From Limnohabitans sp. (lineage in GTDB: Bacteria; Pseudomonadota; Gammaproteobacteria; Burkholderiales; Burkholderiaceae_C), in NCBI RefSeq assembly GCF_023910625.1, contig NZ_JAAVVW010000003.1, forward strand, positions 2,513,826-2,577,825: DNA of 64,000 nt, in the 5' to 3' direction. Made by a program: the position numbers and the translations under genes. The notes below the pieces were generated by a model that saw only the letters and a program-made list of their open reading frames with translations, had not been told where the DNA came from and searched no databases. Positions 8,317 through 17,649 of this stretch are shown here, piece after piece; the stretch's first letter is position 1, and every line of letters begins with the position of its first letter.

Positions 8317-9779
8317 TGCTCAAAACCTTCTTCCCCGTGCTGTCCGTGATGGCGCGCATCTTGATCGCGTTCTCGTTCACTTTTTTGGTGCCGGGCATCT
8401 GGGCCTGGTTTGAAGACCACCACGACCTGCAGTGGATCTGGCTGGCGGGTTTTGGCTTGACGGCAGCGAGCGGTTTGCTGCTGGCGGCCATCACGCAACG
8501 CCACCGCCGAGAAATGCTGGCCAAAGACGGCTTTTTGTTGGTCAACATGGTTTGGTTGGTCTTGCCTGCTTACTCGGCATTGCCGCTCATGTTTCTGGTG
8601 CCCGACATCTCCTGGTTCAAGGCCTACTTTGAAGCCATGAGCGCGCTCACGGCCACCGGGGCGACGGCCTTGTCGGGGTTGGAGCACTTGCCTGTGTCGG
8701 TGAACATCTGGCGCTGTTTTCTACAACTCATCGGCGGCCTGGGCATCATGCTGCTGGTGGTGGCGGTGTTGCCCATGCTGGGTCTGGGCGGCGTGCAGCT
8801 GTACAAGGCCGAAACCCCCGGTCCCATGAAAGACACCAAATTCACGCCACGCATTTCCGAGACGGCGCGCGGCCTGTGGGGCGTGTACTTTGTGTTTTCG
8901 GGTGCTTGCTTGCTGGCCTACCGCTGGGCGGGCATGAGCTGGGCCGATGCCTTCATGCACATGTGCACCACCATGGGCTTGGGCGGATTCTCTTCCTACG
9001 ATGCCAGCTTTGCGCATTTCAACTCGCCCTTGATAGAAAGCGTGGCCATCGTCTTCATGACGTTGGCAGGCATCAGCTTTGTGCGTTACTTTGTGGTGCT
9101 GCGCACCTTGTCGCTCAAGCCTGTGACCAACGACCATGAAATTCGGACCTACTTTGCTGTGCTGGTCTTGGCCACTGTGCTGCTGACGGGTTTGTTGATG
9201 GTCCATGGCGTGTACAACGACTGGGCCCATGCCCTGCGCGTGAGCGCTTTCCATGTCGTGTCTCTGGCCACCACCACCGGCTATGCGGCCACCGACTATG
9301 CGCTGTGGCCCGTGTTTGCGCCGGTCTTGCTGATGTTTTTGGGCTGCTTTGTCTCGTGCGCGGGCTCCACCGGGGGCGGCATCAAAATGGTGCGCATGAT
9401 CTTGCTGGTCAAGCAAGCGCGACGAGAGCTGGTGCGCATCATTCACCCGCGCGTCATCAACCCGGTCACGCTGGGAGGTGGGATCATGCCCATGTCGGTC
9501 ATGACGGCGGTGCTGGGCTTCATGCTCATTTATGGCGGGGCCACCATGGGCCTGAGCATGTTGCTTTTGCTCAGTGGCATGGACATCGTCACCGCGTTTT
9601 CTGCGGTGATCGCCACCGTCAACAACATCGGCCCGGGGCTGGGCGAAGTGGGGCCCTCGGGCAACTATGGCGGCCTGAACCCCTTTCAGCTGGGCGTGCT
9701 GACCTTTGCCATGTTGCTGGGCCGCCTGGAGTTGCTGTCGGTGCTGGTGCTGTTCAGCTCGCACTTTTGGCGAAAATAA
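8316..9779 (+). CDS. trkH: Trk potassium channel membrane subunit TrkH
   Basis: A 487-residue inner-membrane K+ translocating subunit. About ten hydrophobic segments and four P-loop-like repeats are visible, including SALTATGATALSG, TTMGLGGFSS, ATTTGYAATDY and NNIGPGLGEVGPSGNY, the selectivity-filter regions of the TrkH/KtrB family. It overlaps trkA by one base (ATGC start at 8316). Confidence 0.95.
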   Translation: MLKTFFPVLSVMARILIAFSFTFLVPGIWAWFEDHHDLQWIWLAGFGLTAASGLLLAAITQRHRREMLAKDGFLLVNMVWLVLPAYSALPLMFLVPDISWFKAYFEAMSALTATGATALSGLEHLPVSVNIWRCFLQLIGGLGIMLLVVAVLPMLGLGGVQLYKAETPGPMKDTKFTPRISETARGLWGVYFVFSGACLLAYRWAGMSWADAFMHMCTTMGLGGFSSYDASFAHFNSPLIESVAIVFMTLAGISFVRYFVVLRTLSLKPVTNDHEIRTYFAVLVLATVLLTGLLMVHGVYNDWAHALRVSAFHVVSLATTTGYAATDYALWPVFAPVLLMFLGCFVSCAGSTGGGIKMVRMILLVKQARRELVRIIHPRVINPVTLGGGIMPMSVMTAVLGFMLIYGGATMGLSMLLLLSGMDIVTAFSAVIATVNNIGPGLGEVGPSGNYGGLNPFQLGVLTFAMLLGRLELLSVLVLFSSHFWRK

Positions 9780-9824
9780 ACCCACCCTCAATCGCCGCTG
9801 TTCAATACACACAAGGAGACAGAC

Positions 9825-10256
9825 ATGCCCATCACCAAAGGATTTCAGGCGCTCGTGGACGAAGCCATGGCCCAGGTCACAACGCACAGCGTGGACGCGG
9901 TGCGCGCCCGCATGAGCGACCCGAACGTGCAGATCGTCGACATCCGTGACCCGCGTGAACTGGAACGCGAAGGCACCGTGCCGGGCGCTTTGCTGGCCCC
10001 ACGCGGCATGCTCGAGTTTTGGGTAGACCCGGCTTCGCCCTACTTCAAGCCCGTGTTCGCCGACGAGAGCAAGCAGTTCATCTTGTTTTGTGGCGCAGGC
10101 TGGCGCAGCGCCCTGGCCACCAAAACCCTGCAAGACATGGGCATGAGCAACGTCGCCCACATCGACGGCGGATTCACCGCCTGGAAAAAAGCTGCGGCAC
10201 CCATCGTCACCATGGAACAACACAAGGCCGAAAGCGCAGCGCGAAAAGGCGCTTGA
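9825..10256 (+). CDS. Rhodanese-domain protein
   Basis: A 143-residue single rhodanese domain, probably a sulfurtransferase. The motif [20 protein letters not shown] at about 37-56 and the active-site loop FCGAGWRSA with the catalytic Cys near residue 88 are intact. It has an AAGGAG ribosome site at 9811-9816. It is followed directly, with overlapping stop and start, by the YchJ-family gene. Confidence 0.88.
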   Translation: MPITKGFQALVDEAMAQVTTHSVDAVRARMSDPNVQIVDIRDPRELEREGTVPGALLAPRGMLEFWVDPASPYFKPVFADESKQFILFCGAGWRSALATKTLQDMGMSNVAHIDGGFTAWKKAAAPIVTMEQHKAESAARKGA

Positions 10257-10645
10257 TGGTGACGCCTTGTCCCTGCGGCCGCAGCACGGCCAAAGGCCAA
10301 GCGATGACCCTGGAGGCATGCTGCGGCCCTTACCACGCCAACCAGAACGCGCCCGATGCCGAAAGCCTGATGCGCTCGCGCTACAGCGCTTTTGTGCGGG
10401 GCGATGTGCCTTATCTGCTGGCCACTTGGCACAGCAGTCAGCGCCCCGCTGAGCTGACGCTCGAAGCCGGGGCCAAGTGGCTGGGTCTGGAAATCAAGCA
10501 GCACCACGTCACCGGTGCCGATTCGGCCGAGGTCGATTTCGTTACACGTTTCAGGTTGGGCGGCAAAGCCGTGCGACAGCACGAACGCAGCCGTTTTGTG
10601 CGCGAAGACGGTCGCTGGTTTTATGTGGATGGCGATGAGCTTTGA
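10256..10645 (+). CDS. YchJ family (UPF0225) metal-binding protein
   Basis: A 129-residue protein starting [10 protein letters not shown] and continuing LEACCGPYH, the Cys-rich SEC-C-like metal-binding start of YchJ proteins, then an NTF2-like domain ([23 protein letters not shown]). The function of the family is unknown. The start codon overlaps the rhodanese stop (TGATG), which fixes the start and argues for co-translation. Confidence 0.85.
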   Translation: MVTPCPCGRSTAKGQAMTLEACCGPYHANQNAPDAESLMRSRYSAFVRGDVPYLLATWHSSQRPAELTLEAGAKWLGLEIKQHHVTGADSAEVDFVTRFRLGGKAVRQHERSRFVREDGRWFYVDGDEL

Positions 10646-10678
10646 GCGGCCCCAGTGACTGACCGTATGATCCCCCGC

Positions 10679-11326
10679 ATGAACTTTGAAGCCATTCTTT
10701 TTGATTGCGACGGTGTGCTGGTGGACAGCGAAGCCATCACCTGCGGCGTGCTACGTGACATGTTTGAAGAGCAGGGTTGGCGCATGACGCTGGCCGAGTG
10801 CATGCAGCGCTTTGTGGGCCACACCGTCAAAAGCCAACGCAGCATCATCGAAGCGCACACCGGCGTGCCGCTGACCGACGTTTGGCTGGAGCAGTTTTAC
10901 GCCCTTCGCAACGAACGCCTCACCCAAGACATCGCTGCCATTGAGGGCGTGCACGAAGCGGTGGCGCACCTGCACGAGCACTGCCAAGGCCGCATCGCGG
11001 TGGCATCGGGGGCCGACCGGTTCAAGGTCGAGATGATGCTCAAGCAAGTCGGTCTGATGGACTTTTTTGAAGGCCGCATTTTCAGCGGCCATGAAATGCC
11101 GCGCAGCAAACCGCACCCTGATGTGTATTTGGCCGCAGCAGCGCACTTGCAAATTGATCCGGCGCGCTGCCTGGTGGTGGAAGACACCACCGTGGGCATC
11201 ACGGCGGGGGTGGCTGCAGGGGCCACGGTGTGGGCTTATGCGCCACCCGGCGCTGACGCCCATGCCCTGCGCCAGGCCGGTGCGGCGCAGGTGTTTGAGC
11301 ACATGCGGGGTTTGCGGCTCGGGTGA
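10679..11326 (+). CDS. HAD-superfamily subfamily IA phosphatase
   Basis: A 215-residue haloacid dehalogenase hydrolase of the beta-phosphoglucomutase/phosphoglycolate phosphatase type. Motif I is LFDCDGVLVDS (nucleophile Asp9, acid Asp11), motif II VASGA, motif III the Lys in PRSKPHPD, motif IV VVEDTTVG. A helical cap lies between motifs I and II. ATG 10679 begins right before the first strand; GTG 10655 and ATG 10667 are possible alternatives. A small sugar phosphate is the likely substrate. Confidence 0.85.
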   Translation: MNFEAILFDCDGVLVDSEAITCGVLRDMFEEQGWRMTLAECMQRFVGHTVKSQRSIIEAHTGVPLTDVWLEQFYALRNERLTQDIAAIEGVHEAVAHLHEHCQGRIAVASGADRFKVEMMLKQVGLMDFFEGRIFSGHEMPRSKPHPDVYLAAAAHLQIDPARCLVVEDTTVGITAGVAAGATVWAYAPPGADAHALRQAGAAQVFEHMRGLRLG

Positions 11327-11615
11327 AGAGGTGCTGGGTTGATGGGGTTAGGATTTCATGATTACTTCTGAGTTGGCACGCTGACTCTAAAAATAGATAG
11401 TCGCTTTTCTCAGCAAGTCTTTAGTTCTGCTGGTGAATTGAAGTGGTTTTGTCAATGACCACTTTTGCATGATCGAAGCAACGGATTTCTGGCTCATTCG
11501 GGTGCCGCTTATTTGCTTGTAAGTTGCTTGATCAGGCATTAGATCTTGGACAAATTTAAAGACAAGATCGGGCAAATTTAAATTTTGAGGGTTTTTCCTA
11601 CAGGTAAAAGCCAGT
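11327..11615. other. AT-rich intergenic stretch, no supported gene
   Basis: This stretch between convergent genes is clearly more A/T-rich than its surroundings. A 62-codon frame exists on the minus strand (11387-11575), but it matches no family I know and lacks a convincing ribosome site. It may be gene debris. No terminator with a clear stem and T run was found. Confidence 0.4.
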
Positions 11616-12608
11616 TTAGCTGGGCTGAGATGGCTGATGAGACCTCACCCCCTCCGGCGTGACCCCCGTCCACCCCTTGAAGGCCCGCATGAAGCTTTTT
11701 TCGTTCTGAAACCCGACCTCGGCGGCGATCTGTTTGATGGGACGCTGCGTGCGCAGCAGCAGCTCGGTGGCCAGGTCGCGGCGAACGGCGTCTTTGAGTT
11801 GCTGCAGGCTGGCGCCCTCTTCTTTCAGTTGCCGGTGCAGGGTGCGCGCCGACAAGTTGAGCCAGGCCGCCAGGTCGTCGGCGTTGCGGCTGTGTTCGGG
11901 GTGTTCGGCCAGGGTTTGGCGCACTTTTTCCACCAGCAAGCGGTCGCGGCGGTAAGGGCGCACCGTGAGCAGCAGGGCGCGTTGCAGCATGCGCTGCAAA
12001 GCCGCTTCGTCGCGGCGCACCGGCAAGCTCAGGTAACCGGCGTCGAACTGCAGGCTGTGCGTGGGCGCGTTGAATTGCGTGGGGCCGTCAAACAGCACAC
12101 GGTAACTTTCTTCATGCAGTGGCGGGGCAAAGCGCAAAGTGGTTTGCACCAGCGGAATGCGCGAGTCGGTCAGCCAGCAGGCCACGCCCAGTGCATTGCG
12201 CAGTACCGAGACCACGGCAAACTCCTGCAATGTTCCCAGCGGGCGGTGTTCGTGCAATTGCAGGTGCGCCACGCCCGCCTCGGTGCTGACTTGCAGGTGG
12301 ATGTCGTCGGTCAATAACCCGTGGTGGCGGCACCAGCGCTGCAGGGCCACACCCAAGGTGGGCGCGGTCAGTGAGGCGCGCACCAGCATGCCGTAGCTGC
12401 CCCAAGGCAGGCGACGGCTGAACCAGCCCAGGGCTTCGTCGTCCAGCGCCCGCATGGCGGTGGCCGACAGCCATTCCATTTGCAGGGCGGTGATGCGTGC
12501 CTCGGGCTGGTGCAGGGTGTCTGGCGCAATTTGTGCCTCGGTCAGGGCGGGCAGCGGGTCCATGCCGCGTTGGGTATAGGCCTGTGCGATCGCTTTGACG
12601 AAAGTCAT
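11616..12608 (-). CDS. AraC-family transcriptional regulator
   Basis: A 330-residue regulator with an N-terminal ligand-sensing domain of the arabinose-binding-like type (PF12625-like), about residues 20-205. A C-terminal AraC HTH pair follows, with recognisable NLSARTLHRQLKEEGASLQQLKDAVRRDLA and IAAEVGFQNEKSFMRAFKGWTG segments. It is divergent from liuB across about 190 bases, so it is a candidate local activator of liuB and downstream genes. ATG 12608 (MTFVKAI) is preferred; ATG 12668 would add a Pro-rich 20-residue leader. Confidence 0.88.
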   Translation of the reverse strand: MTFVKAIAQAYTQRGMDPLPALTEAQIAPDTLHQPEARITALQMEWLSATAMRALDDEALGWFSRRLPWGSYGMLVRASLTAPTLGVALQRWCRHHGLLTDDIHLQVSTEAGVAHLQLHEHRPLGTLQEFAVVSVLRNALGVACWLTDSRIPLVQTTLRFAPPLHEESYRVLFDGPTQFNAPTHSLQFDAGYLSLPVRRDEAALQRMLQRALLLTVRPYRRDRLLVEKVRQTLAEHPEHSRNADDLAAWLNLSARTLHRQLKEEGASLQQLKDAVRRDLATELLLRTQRPIKQIAAEVGFQNEKSFMRAFKGWTGVTPEGVRSHQPSQPS

Positions 12609-12800
12609 GGGTGTCTCGGCGCGGCCGGTGTGGGTCGGGCGAGGTGGGTCAGGCGAGTGCGGGTTCATGGGCCTTGAAATTGTGGCACGATTTGCAACCC
12701 ATTTGACACCCTCCAACCGGGCGCAGGTCTTAAGCTGGCAGGCATTGCCCCACAGGCGCGGTGTTTGCCGTGTGCCCGGGGCCACAGCCAAGGAAGACAC

Positions 12801-14408
12801 ATGACTGTTTTGCACTCCCAACTGAACCCGCGTTCGGCCGACTTTCAAGCCAATGCCGCCGCCATGCGTGGCTTGGTGGACGACCTGCGCGCCCACCTGG
12901 AGCGCGTGGCTTTGGGTGGCGGTGATGCGCCCCGCGCCAAGCACACCGCCCGGGGCAAACTGCTGCCGCGTGACCGCGTGCAGATGCTGCTCGACCCCGG
13001 CACGCCTTTCCTCGAAGTCGCGCCATTGGCTGCCCTCAACATGTACAACAACGATGCGCCCAGTTCGGGCGTGATCGTGGGCATTGGCCGCGTGAGCGGG
13101 GTGGACTGCATGATCGTGTGCAACGACGCCACGGTGAAGGGCGGCACCTATTACCCCCTCACGGTAAAAAAGCATTTGCGCGCGCAAGAGATCGCGCAGC
13201 AAAACCACTTGCCCTGCATCTATTTGGTGGACTCTGGCGGTGCCAACTTGCCCAACCAGGACGAGGTCTTTCCGGATCGCGACCACTTTGGCCGCATCTT
13301 CTTCAACCAGGCCAACATGAGCGCGTTGGGCATTTCGCAGATCGCCGTGGTCATGGGCTCGTGCACCGCAGGTGGCGCGTACGTGCCCGCCATGAGTGAC
13401 GAAACCATCATTGTCAAAAACCAGGGCACCATCTTTTTGGGCGGCCCGCCACTGGTCAAGGCCGCCACGGGTGAGGTGGTGAGTGCCGAAGACTTGGGCG
13501 GTGGCGATGTGCACACGCGACTGTCGGGTGTGGCCGACCATTTGGCGCAAAACGATGTGCATGCCCTGGCCTTGGCGCGCCAGGCTGTGAAAAATCTGAA
13601 CGCCCAAAAGGCCCCCAACATCGCCACGCACGCACCCGTGCCGCCGCTGTTGGATGCGCAAGAGTTGTATGGCGTGATCCCCACCGACACGCGCAAGCCT
13701 TTTGATGTGCGCGAGATCATCGCCCGCATCGTCGACGGCTCGGAGTTCGACGAATTCAAATCGCGCTTTGGCACCACCTTGATCTGTGGCTTTGCCCGCA
13801 TCGAAGGCATGCCGGTGGGCATCATCGCCAACAACGGCATCTTGTTCAGCGAGTCGGCGCTCAAGGGCGCGCACTTCATCGAGCTGTGCTGCCAGCGCAA
13901 GATCCCGCTGGTGTTTTTGCAAAACATCACCGGCTTCATGGTGGGCCGCAAATACGAAAACGAAGGCATCGCCCGCAACGGCGCGAAGATGGTCACGGCT
14001 GTGGCGACGGCCGCTGTGCCCAAGTTCACCATCATCATTGGCGGCAGCTTTGGTGCAGGCAACTACGGCATGTGTGGCCGCGCTTACTCGCCCCGTTTCT
14101 TGTGGATGTGGCCCAACGCCCGCATCTCCGTCATGGGCGGCGAGCAGGCGGCGAGCGTCTTGGCCACGGTCAAGCGTGACGGCATCGAGGGCAAGGGTGG
14201 CCAATGGAGCGCCGACGAAGAGGCCGCGTTCAAGGCCCCCATCAAAGAACAGTACGAGGTGCAAGGCCACCCTTATTACGCCACCGCCCGCCTGTGGGAC
14301 GACGGCATCATCGACCCGGCCGACACCCGCCGCGTGCTGGCGCTGGGCTTGAGTGCATCGCTCAATGCACCGATTCCCGAGACGAAATTTGGACTTTTCC
14401 GCATGTGA
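12801..14408 (+). CDS. liuB: 3-Methylcrotonyl-CoA carboxylase beta (carboxyltransferase) subunit
   Basis: A 535-residue carboxyltransferase that moves CO2 from biotin to 3-methylcrotonyl-CoA. Crotonase-fold motifs include [35 protein letters not shown] and [13 protein letters not shown]-terminal [16 protein letters not shown] matches the acyl-CoA site of MCC beta subunits. ATG 12801 follows AAGGAAG at 12790-12796. Its partner alpha subunit is liuD at 17650, separated here by inserted genes. Confidence 0.94.
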   Translation: MTVLHSQLNPRSADFQANAAAMRGLVDDLRAHLERVALGGGDAPRAKHTARGKLLPRDRVQMLLDPGTPFLEVAPLAALNMYNNDAPSSGVIVGIGRVSGVDCMIVCNDATVKGGTYYPLTVKKHLRAQEIAQQNHLPCIYLVDSGGANLPNQDEVFPDRDHFGRIFFNQANMSALGISQIAVVMGSCTAGGAYVPAMSDETIIVKNQGTIFLGGPPLVKAATGEVVSAEDLGGGDVHTRLSGVADHLAQNDVHALALARQAVKNLNAQKAPNIATHAPVPPLLDAQELYGVIPTDTRKPFDVREIIARIVDGSEFDEFKSRFGTTLICGFARIEGMPVGIIANNGILFSESALKGAHFIELCCQRKIPLVFLQNITGFMVGRKYENEGIARNGAKMVTAVATAAVPKFTIIIGGSFGAGNYGMCGRAYSPRFLWMWPNARISVMGGEQAASVLATVKRDGIEGKGGQWSADEEAAFKAPIKEQYEVQGHPYYATARLWDDGIIDPADTRRVLALGLSASLNAPIPETKFGLFRM

Positions 14409-14437
14409 TGTGTATCATTTTATAAATTCATACACAT
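14408..14437. promoter_or_regulatory. Probable VapB/VapBC autoregulatory operator
   Basis: A perfect 8-bp inverted repeat, ATGTGTAT at 14408-14415 and ATACACAT at 14430-14437, spaced by 14 A/T-rich bases that include a TATAAA-like -10. It starts on the last base of the liuB stop codon and ends 15 bases before vapB. Type II antitoxins with ribbon-helix-helix domains bind such repeats to repress their own operon. Confidence 0.6.
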
Positions 14438-14452
14438 TCAAGAGGTTTCAAA

Positions 14453-14773
14453 GTGCGCACCAACATCGTGATCGACGACAAGCTCATGGCCGATGTCATG
14501 GCCTCGGGTGATTTCAAGACAAAGAGGGACGCGGTCGAAGAGGGCTTGCGCTTGCTCAAGCGCAAGAAGGCTTATGCGGCGTTGTTGGCCGCGCGTGGCA
14601 CTTTGTTTTGGGACGATTCCGACGACGCCTGGGCCAAGGCGCGCGAAGAGAGGCAACTTGCAGAAACCGTGCAAGAACCTGTGGCTGCTTATGTGGTCAA
14701 ACCAGCGGTGAAGGGCCGCAAATCCCGAGCAGCAACTGACACCCGACTGCCAGCTAAAGGTAAATCAGCATGA
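14453..14773 (+). CDS. vapB: VapB-type antitoxin (DUF2191-like ribbon-helix-helix)
   Basis: A 106-residue antitoxin. The N-terminus MRTNIVIDDKLMADVMASG followed by a helix with KRDAVEEGLRLLKRKK is the RHH DNA-binding fold of the DUF2191/VapB family. Residues about 38-60 carry WDDSDDAW, the usual toxin-wrapping segment. A basic, Lys/Arg-rich tail of about 40 residues makes it longer than typical (65-80). The start is GTG 14453 behind AAGAGG. It overlaps vapC by ATGA. Confidence 0.85.
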   Translation: MRTNIVIDDKLMADVMASGDFKTKRDAVEEGLRLLKRKKAYAALLAARGTLFWDDSDDAWAKAREERQLAETVQEPVAAYVVKPAVKGRKSRAATDTRLPAKGKSA

Positions 14774-15177
14774 TTTTGGTGGACTCCAGCGTGCTGATCG
14801 ATCACTTTCGAGGCACGATCAACCCACAGACCCAACAGCTCAAGCACTGGCTCTCCGGGCAAGAGGGACCACCCGACATTGGTGTGGCCGATTTGGTTAT
14901 TTTTGAGGTGTTGCGAGGCTTCTCCACGGCCAGTGCCCAGGCCCGGGTGCGCGACCTTTTGCTGGACTTGGAAGTGGTGGAGATCGGTGGCCTCGACAAC
15001 GCCTTGCAGGCGGCCACGCTTTATCAACGGTTGCGCCAGTCTGGCCGTACCGTGCACAGCCCCATCGACGTGCTGCTGGCCAGCTACTGCATGACCCACG
15101 GCCACACGCTGCTGCACCGCGACGCGGATTTTGAATCGCTCAAAACTTTGGGAGGACTGGACACATGGCCACAATGA
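14770..15177 (+). CDS. vapC: VapC-type PIN-domain ribonuclease toxin
   Basis: A 135-residue PIN-domain endoribonuclease. The conserved acidic residues are in place: Asp5 (MILVDSSVLIDHF), Glu46, Asp100 (SPIDVLLA) and Asp118 (LLHRDADF). It overlaps vapB by four bases, the usual translational coupling, and its last codons overlap the start of the DinB gene. The toxin appears intact and is therefore likely active against an RNA target when VapB is lost. Confidence 0.9.
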   Translation: MILVDSSVLIDHFRGTINPQTQQLKHWLSGQEGPPDIGVADLVIFEVLRGFSTASAQARVRDLLLDLEVVEIGGLDNALQAATLYQRLRQSGRTVHSPIDVLLASYCMTHGHTLLHRDADFESLKTLGGLDTWPQ

Positions 15178-15698
15178 ACACATCGATTTGGCATACCCAC
15201 TTCAGCGGTCTGGCGCGTTACCACGTCGGGGCCACACACCGCTTGCTCGAAGCGGTCTCGTGCGTGTCAGCCGAAGACTACCAACGCGACGTGGGCCTGT
15301 TCTTCAAAAGCATCCACGGCACGCTGAACCACATGCTGGTGGCCGAGCACTTGCTTTGGTATGCGCGTTTTGCCAAAGGCGCGTCTCCGGTGCTGGCCCT
15401 CGATGCTGAAATCGAGCCCCACCGCGAACGCCTGGCGCAGGCGCTCAAGGGCGGATCGGCCAACTGGACGCCACTCATCGCCAGCTGGAGCGCCGAGCGT
15501 TTTGACGGTCAACTGGACTACCAGACCAGCCAAGGCGCCCCCCTGTCCTTGCCGTTTGCGGCCACCTTGGCCCATGTCTTCAACCACGCCACCCACCACC
15601 GCGGGCAGATCACGGCGGCACTGACAGCCATGGGTCAGCCTTGCCCAGAGCTGGACATGGTTTATTTCCTTTTGGCAGAACAGGCCCCCAAAGCATGA
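15165..15698 (+). CDS. DinB-family protein (putative metal-dependent enzyme)
   Basis: A 177-residue four-helix-bundle DinB/YfiT-like protein. Probable metal-binding histidines lie in GTLNHMLVAEH (near 53-60) and HVFNHATHHRGQI (near 138-148), the usual DinB triad region. Family members are thiol- or other-substrate transferases, mostly uncharacterised. It overlaps the vapC end by 13 bases (a start at 15174 is also possible) and its stop overlaps the liuC start, so it is coupled to both sides. Confidence 0.82.
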   Translation: MATMNTSIWHTHFSGLARYHVGATHRLLEAVSCVSAEDYQRDVGLFFKSIHGTLNHMLVAEHLLWYARFAKGASPVLALDAEIEPHRERLAQALKGGSANWTPLIASWSAERFDGQLDYQTSQGAPLSLPFAATLAHVFNHATHHRGQITAALTAMGQPCPELDMVYFLLAEQAPKA

Positions 15699-16480
15699 GC
15701 AACGCCCTGAAAATTTCCACCCAAAACGGCGTGCACACCATCACGCTGTCGCGCCCCGATGTGCGCAACGCCTTCAACGACGACGTCATAGCCGAGCTGA
15801 AAACCGCTTTTCTGGCGGTGGCCCAAGACCCGGCCGTGCGCTGCGTGGTGTTGGCCGCAGAGGGCCCCGCCTTTTGCGCTGGCGCCGACCTGAACTGGAT
15901 GCGGCGCATGGCCGACTACACCCGCGAAGAAAACTTGGCCGACGCGGGCGATCTGGCCGCCATGTTGCGGGCCATTTACGCATGCCCCCAACCCACCATC
16001 GCCCGTGTGCAAGGCGATGTGTACGCGGGCGGCATGGGCCTGGTGGCGGCGTGTGACATGGCGGTGAGCGTGGACACGGCGAACTACTGCCTGAGCGAAG
16101 TCAAGCTGGGCCTGATCCCCGCGACCATCAGCCCCTATGTGATCCGCGCCATGGGCGCGCGTGCGGCGCACCGCTACTTTTTGACGGCCGAGCACTTTGG
16201 CGCGGCCGAGGCGCACCGGATCGGACTGGTGCACGAGGTGGTGAGCGCCGACGCGCTGGACGCCAAAGTGGCCGATCTGACCCAAGCGCTGGTGAGCGCA
16301 AGCCCTCACGCCGTGCGCGCTTGCAAAAAGCTGGTGCAAGACGTGGCCGAACGCGAAATCAACGACGCGCTGGTCGCGCAGACGGTGGCGGGCATCGCCG
16401 ACATCCGTGCCAGCAGAGAAGGCAAGGAGGGCGTGCAGTCCTTTTTGCAAAAACGCAAACCCAACTGGCTGTTGGCTTGA
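15695..16480 (+). CDS. liuC: Methylglutaconyl-CoA hydratase (enoyl-CoA hydratase family)
   Basis: A 261-residue crotonase-fold enzyme, expected to hydrate 3-methylglutaconyl-CoA to HMG-CoA given the liuB/liuD neighbours. Seen: LSRPDVRNAFNDDVIAEL at the N-terminus, oxyanion-hole motifs GPAFCAGADLNWM and VYAGGMGLVAACDMAV, and SEVKLGLIPATISPYV with the family glutamates. ATG 15695 overlaps the DinB stop by ATGA, which fixes the start. Confidence 0.9.
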   Translation: MSNALKISTQNGVHTITLSRPDVRNAFNDDVIAELKTAFLAVAQDPAVRCVVLAAEGPAFCAGADLNWMRRMADYTREENLADAGDLAAMLRAIYACPQPTIARVQGDVYAGGMGLVAACDMAVSVDTANYCLSEVKLGLIPATISPYVIRAMGARAAHRYFLTAEHFGAAEAHRIGLVHEVVSADALDAKVADLTQALVSASPHAVRACKKLVQDVAEREINDALVAQTVAGIADIRASREGKEGVQSFLQKRKPNWLLA

Positions 16481-16490
16481 GCGTGCTGGC

Positions 16491-17648
16491 ATGACATGGC
16501 TTCGTGGTCTGTTGGGGTTCGGTGCTTACTGGTGGGCGGTTTTGGCGTGCGCGCAAACGCCTGCCGAATTGCCGGTCGCCAAAGATCTGCATGAAGTGGT
16601 TCACCGCATACCGGTTTCGGCGCAGGACCTTTATGGTCGGCGTGAACAGCGCCAAATCCCGGTGACGGTGTTCAAGCCCGCAGGGGATGGACCTTTCCCA
16701 ATGGTGGTGCTCAACCACGGCCGAGCCACCAGCCGCGAGAAGATGGCACAGCCCACTCGCTTTCGGTATGAGCAGCAGGCCCGCTATTTTGTGGGCAAGG
16801 GTTTTGTGGTGATGGTGCCCACCCGTGTGGGCTATGGCGAGACCTACGATGGTTTTGACCCGGAAACCAACGGCGGTTGTAGCCAGCCCCGCATCGAACC
16901 CATGAGCCTTGCCGCATCGGACCAAGTGATTGCGGTGGCCGAATTTGCGCGCAGCTTGCCCTTCGTTGACGCTTCGCGGTGGTGGGTCATGGGCCAATCG
17001 GTCGGCGGCTTGACCAGCGTGGCCACCGCCTGGCGTAACCCGGCAGGCTTGCAAGGGGCGGTCAATTTCGCGGGCGGCACCGGGGGTGATCCGGTGGGCC
17101 GTCCAGGTCGTTCTTGTGCTGCGACTCAGATCGAACGGCTCTGGAAGGCCCGTGCTGCTCAAGCCCAAGTGCCCATGCTTTGGCTGTATTGGGAAAACGA
17201 TTTGTTCTGGGGTGCGCAAGCACCGCGTGATTGGCATCGCGCCTGGGTTGACGGTGGTGGGCAAGCCGAGTTCCACCAACTCGCGCCCGTGGGCCAGGAT
17301 GGCCACTCGGGGTTCAGCATCGACATGGACCGCTGGGTCCCCTGGGTGGATGCTTTTCTGGCCAAGGCCGGGTACACCCAGCCCGCGTTGCCACCGGCCC
17401 CTGAGCCGAGTGGTTTCGCACAAGTGGACGAGATCGACAAAGTGCCGGTGAGTGCCGAGACCCGGCAAAACCTGTACAGCCGTTTTCTGGCCAGCCCCTC
17501 CCCGCGCGCTTTTGCCATTGGCCCGGGTGGCGCTGGCTTTGCCACCGGCGATTGGGCCGTGGGTCGCGCATTGGGTTTTTGCCAGGCACGCCGTGGCATC
17601 ACCTGCAAGTTGTACGCCGTAGATAACCAAGTGGTTTGGAGAAACTGA
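16491..17648 (+). CDS. Secreted alpha/beta hydrolase (dienelactone-hydrolase-like)
   Basis: A 385-residue exported serine hydrolase. A hydrophobic leader (residues 1-23, ending VLACAQT) looks like a signal peptide. The nucleophile elbow is GQSVGG, a candidate acid follows in the WLYWENDLFWG strand region, and the histidine is in GQDGHSGF. The C-terminal 100 residues form a less usual extension. It sits between liuC and liuD, 10 bases and 1 base away, so it is almost certainly in their transcript, although a secreted hydrolase has no obvious role in leucine breakdown. Confidence 0.8.
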   Translation: MTWLRGLLGFGAYWWAVLACAQTPAELPVAKDLHEVVHRIPVSAQDLYGRREQRQIPVTVFKPAGDGPFPMVVLNHGRATSREKMAQPTRFRYEQQARYFVGKGFVVMVPTRVGYGETYDGFDPETNGGCSQPRIEPMSLAASDQVIAVAEFARSLPFVDASRWWVMGQSVGGLTSVATAWRNPAGLQGAVNFAGGTGGDPVGRPGRSCAATQIERLWKARAAQAQVPMLWLYWENDLFWGAQAPRDWHRAWVDGGGQAEFHQLAPVGQDGHSGFSIDMDRWVPWVDAFLAKAGYTQPALPPAPEPSGFAQVDEIDKVPVSAETRQNLYSRFLASPSPRAFAIGPGGAGFATGDWAVGRALGFCQARRGITCKLYAVDNQVVWRN

Positions 17649-17649
17649 C

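Noticed and set aside
11387..11575. 62-codon minus-strand frame between the HAD and AraC genes
   Set aside because: No family resemblance, no clear ribosome site and A/T-rich composition; treated as non-coding or debris.
11616..14270. Very long minus-strand open frame running through liuB
   Set aside because: Only the first part (11616-12608) encodes the AraC regulator; the rest is the antisense shadow of liuB in GC-rich sequence.
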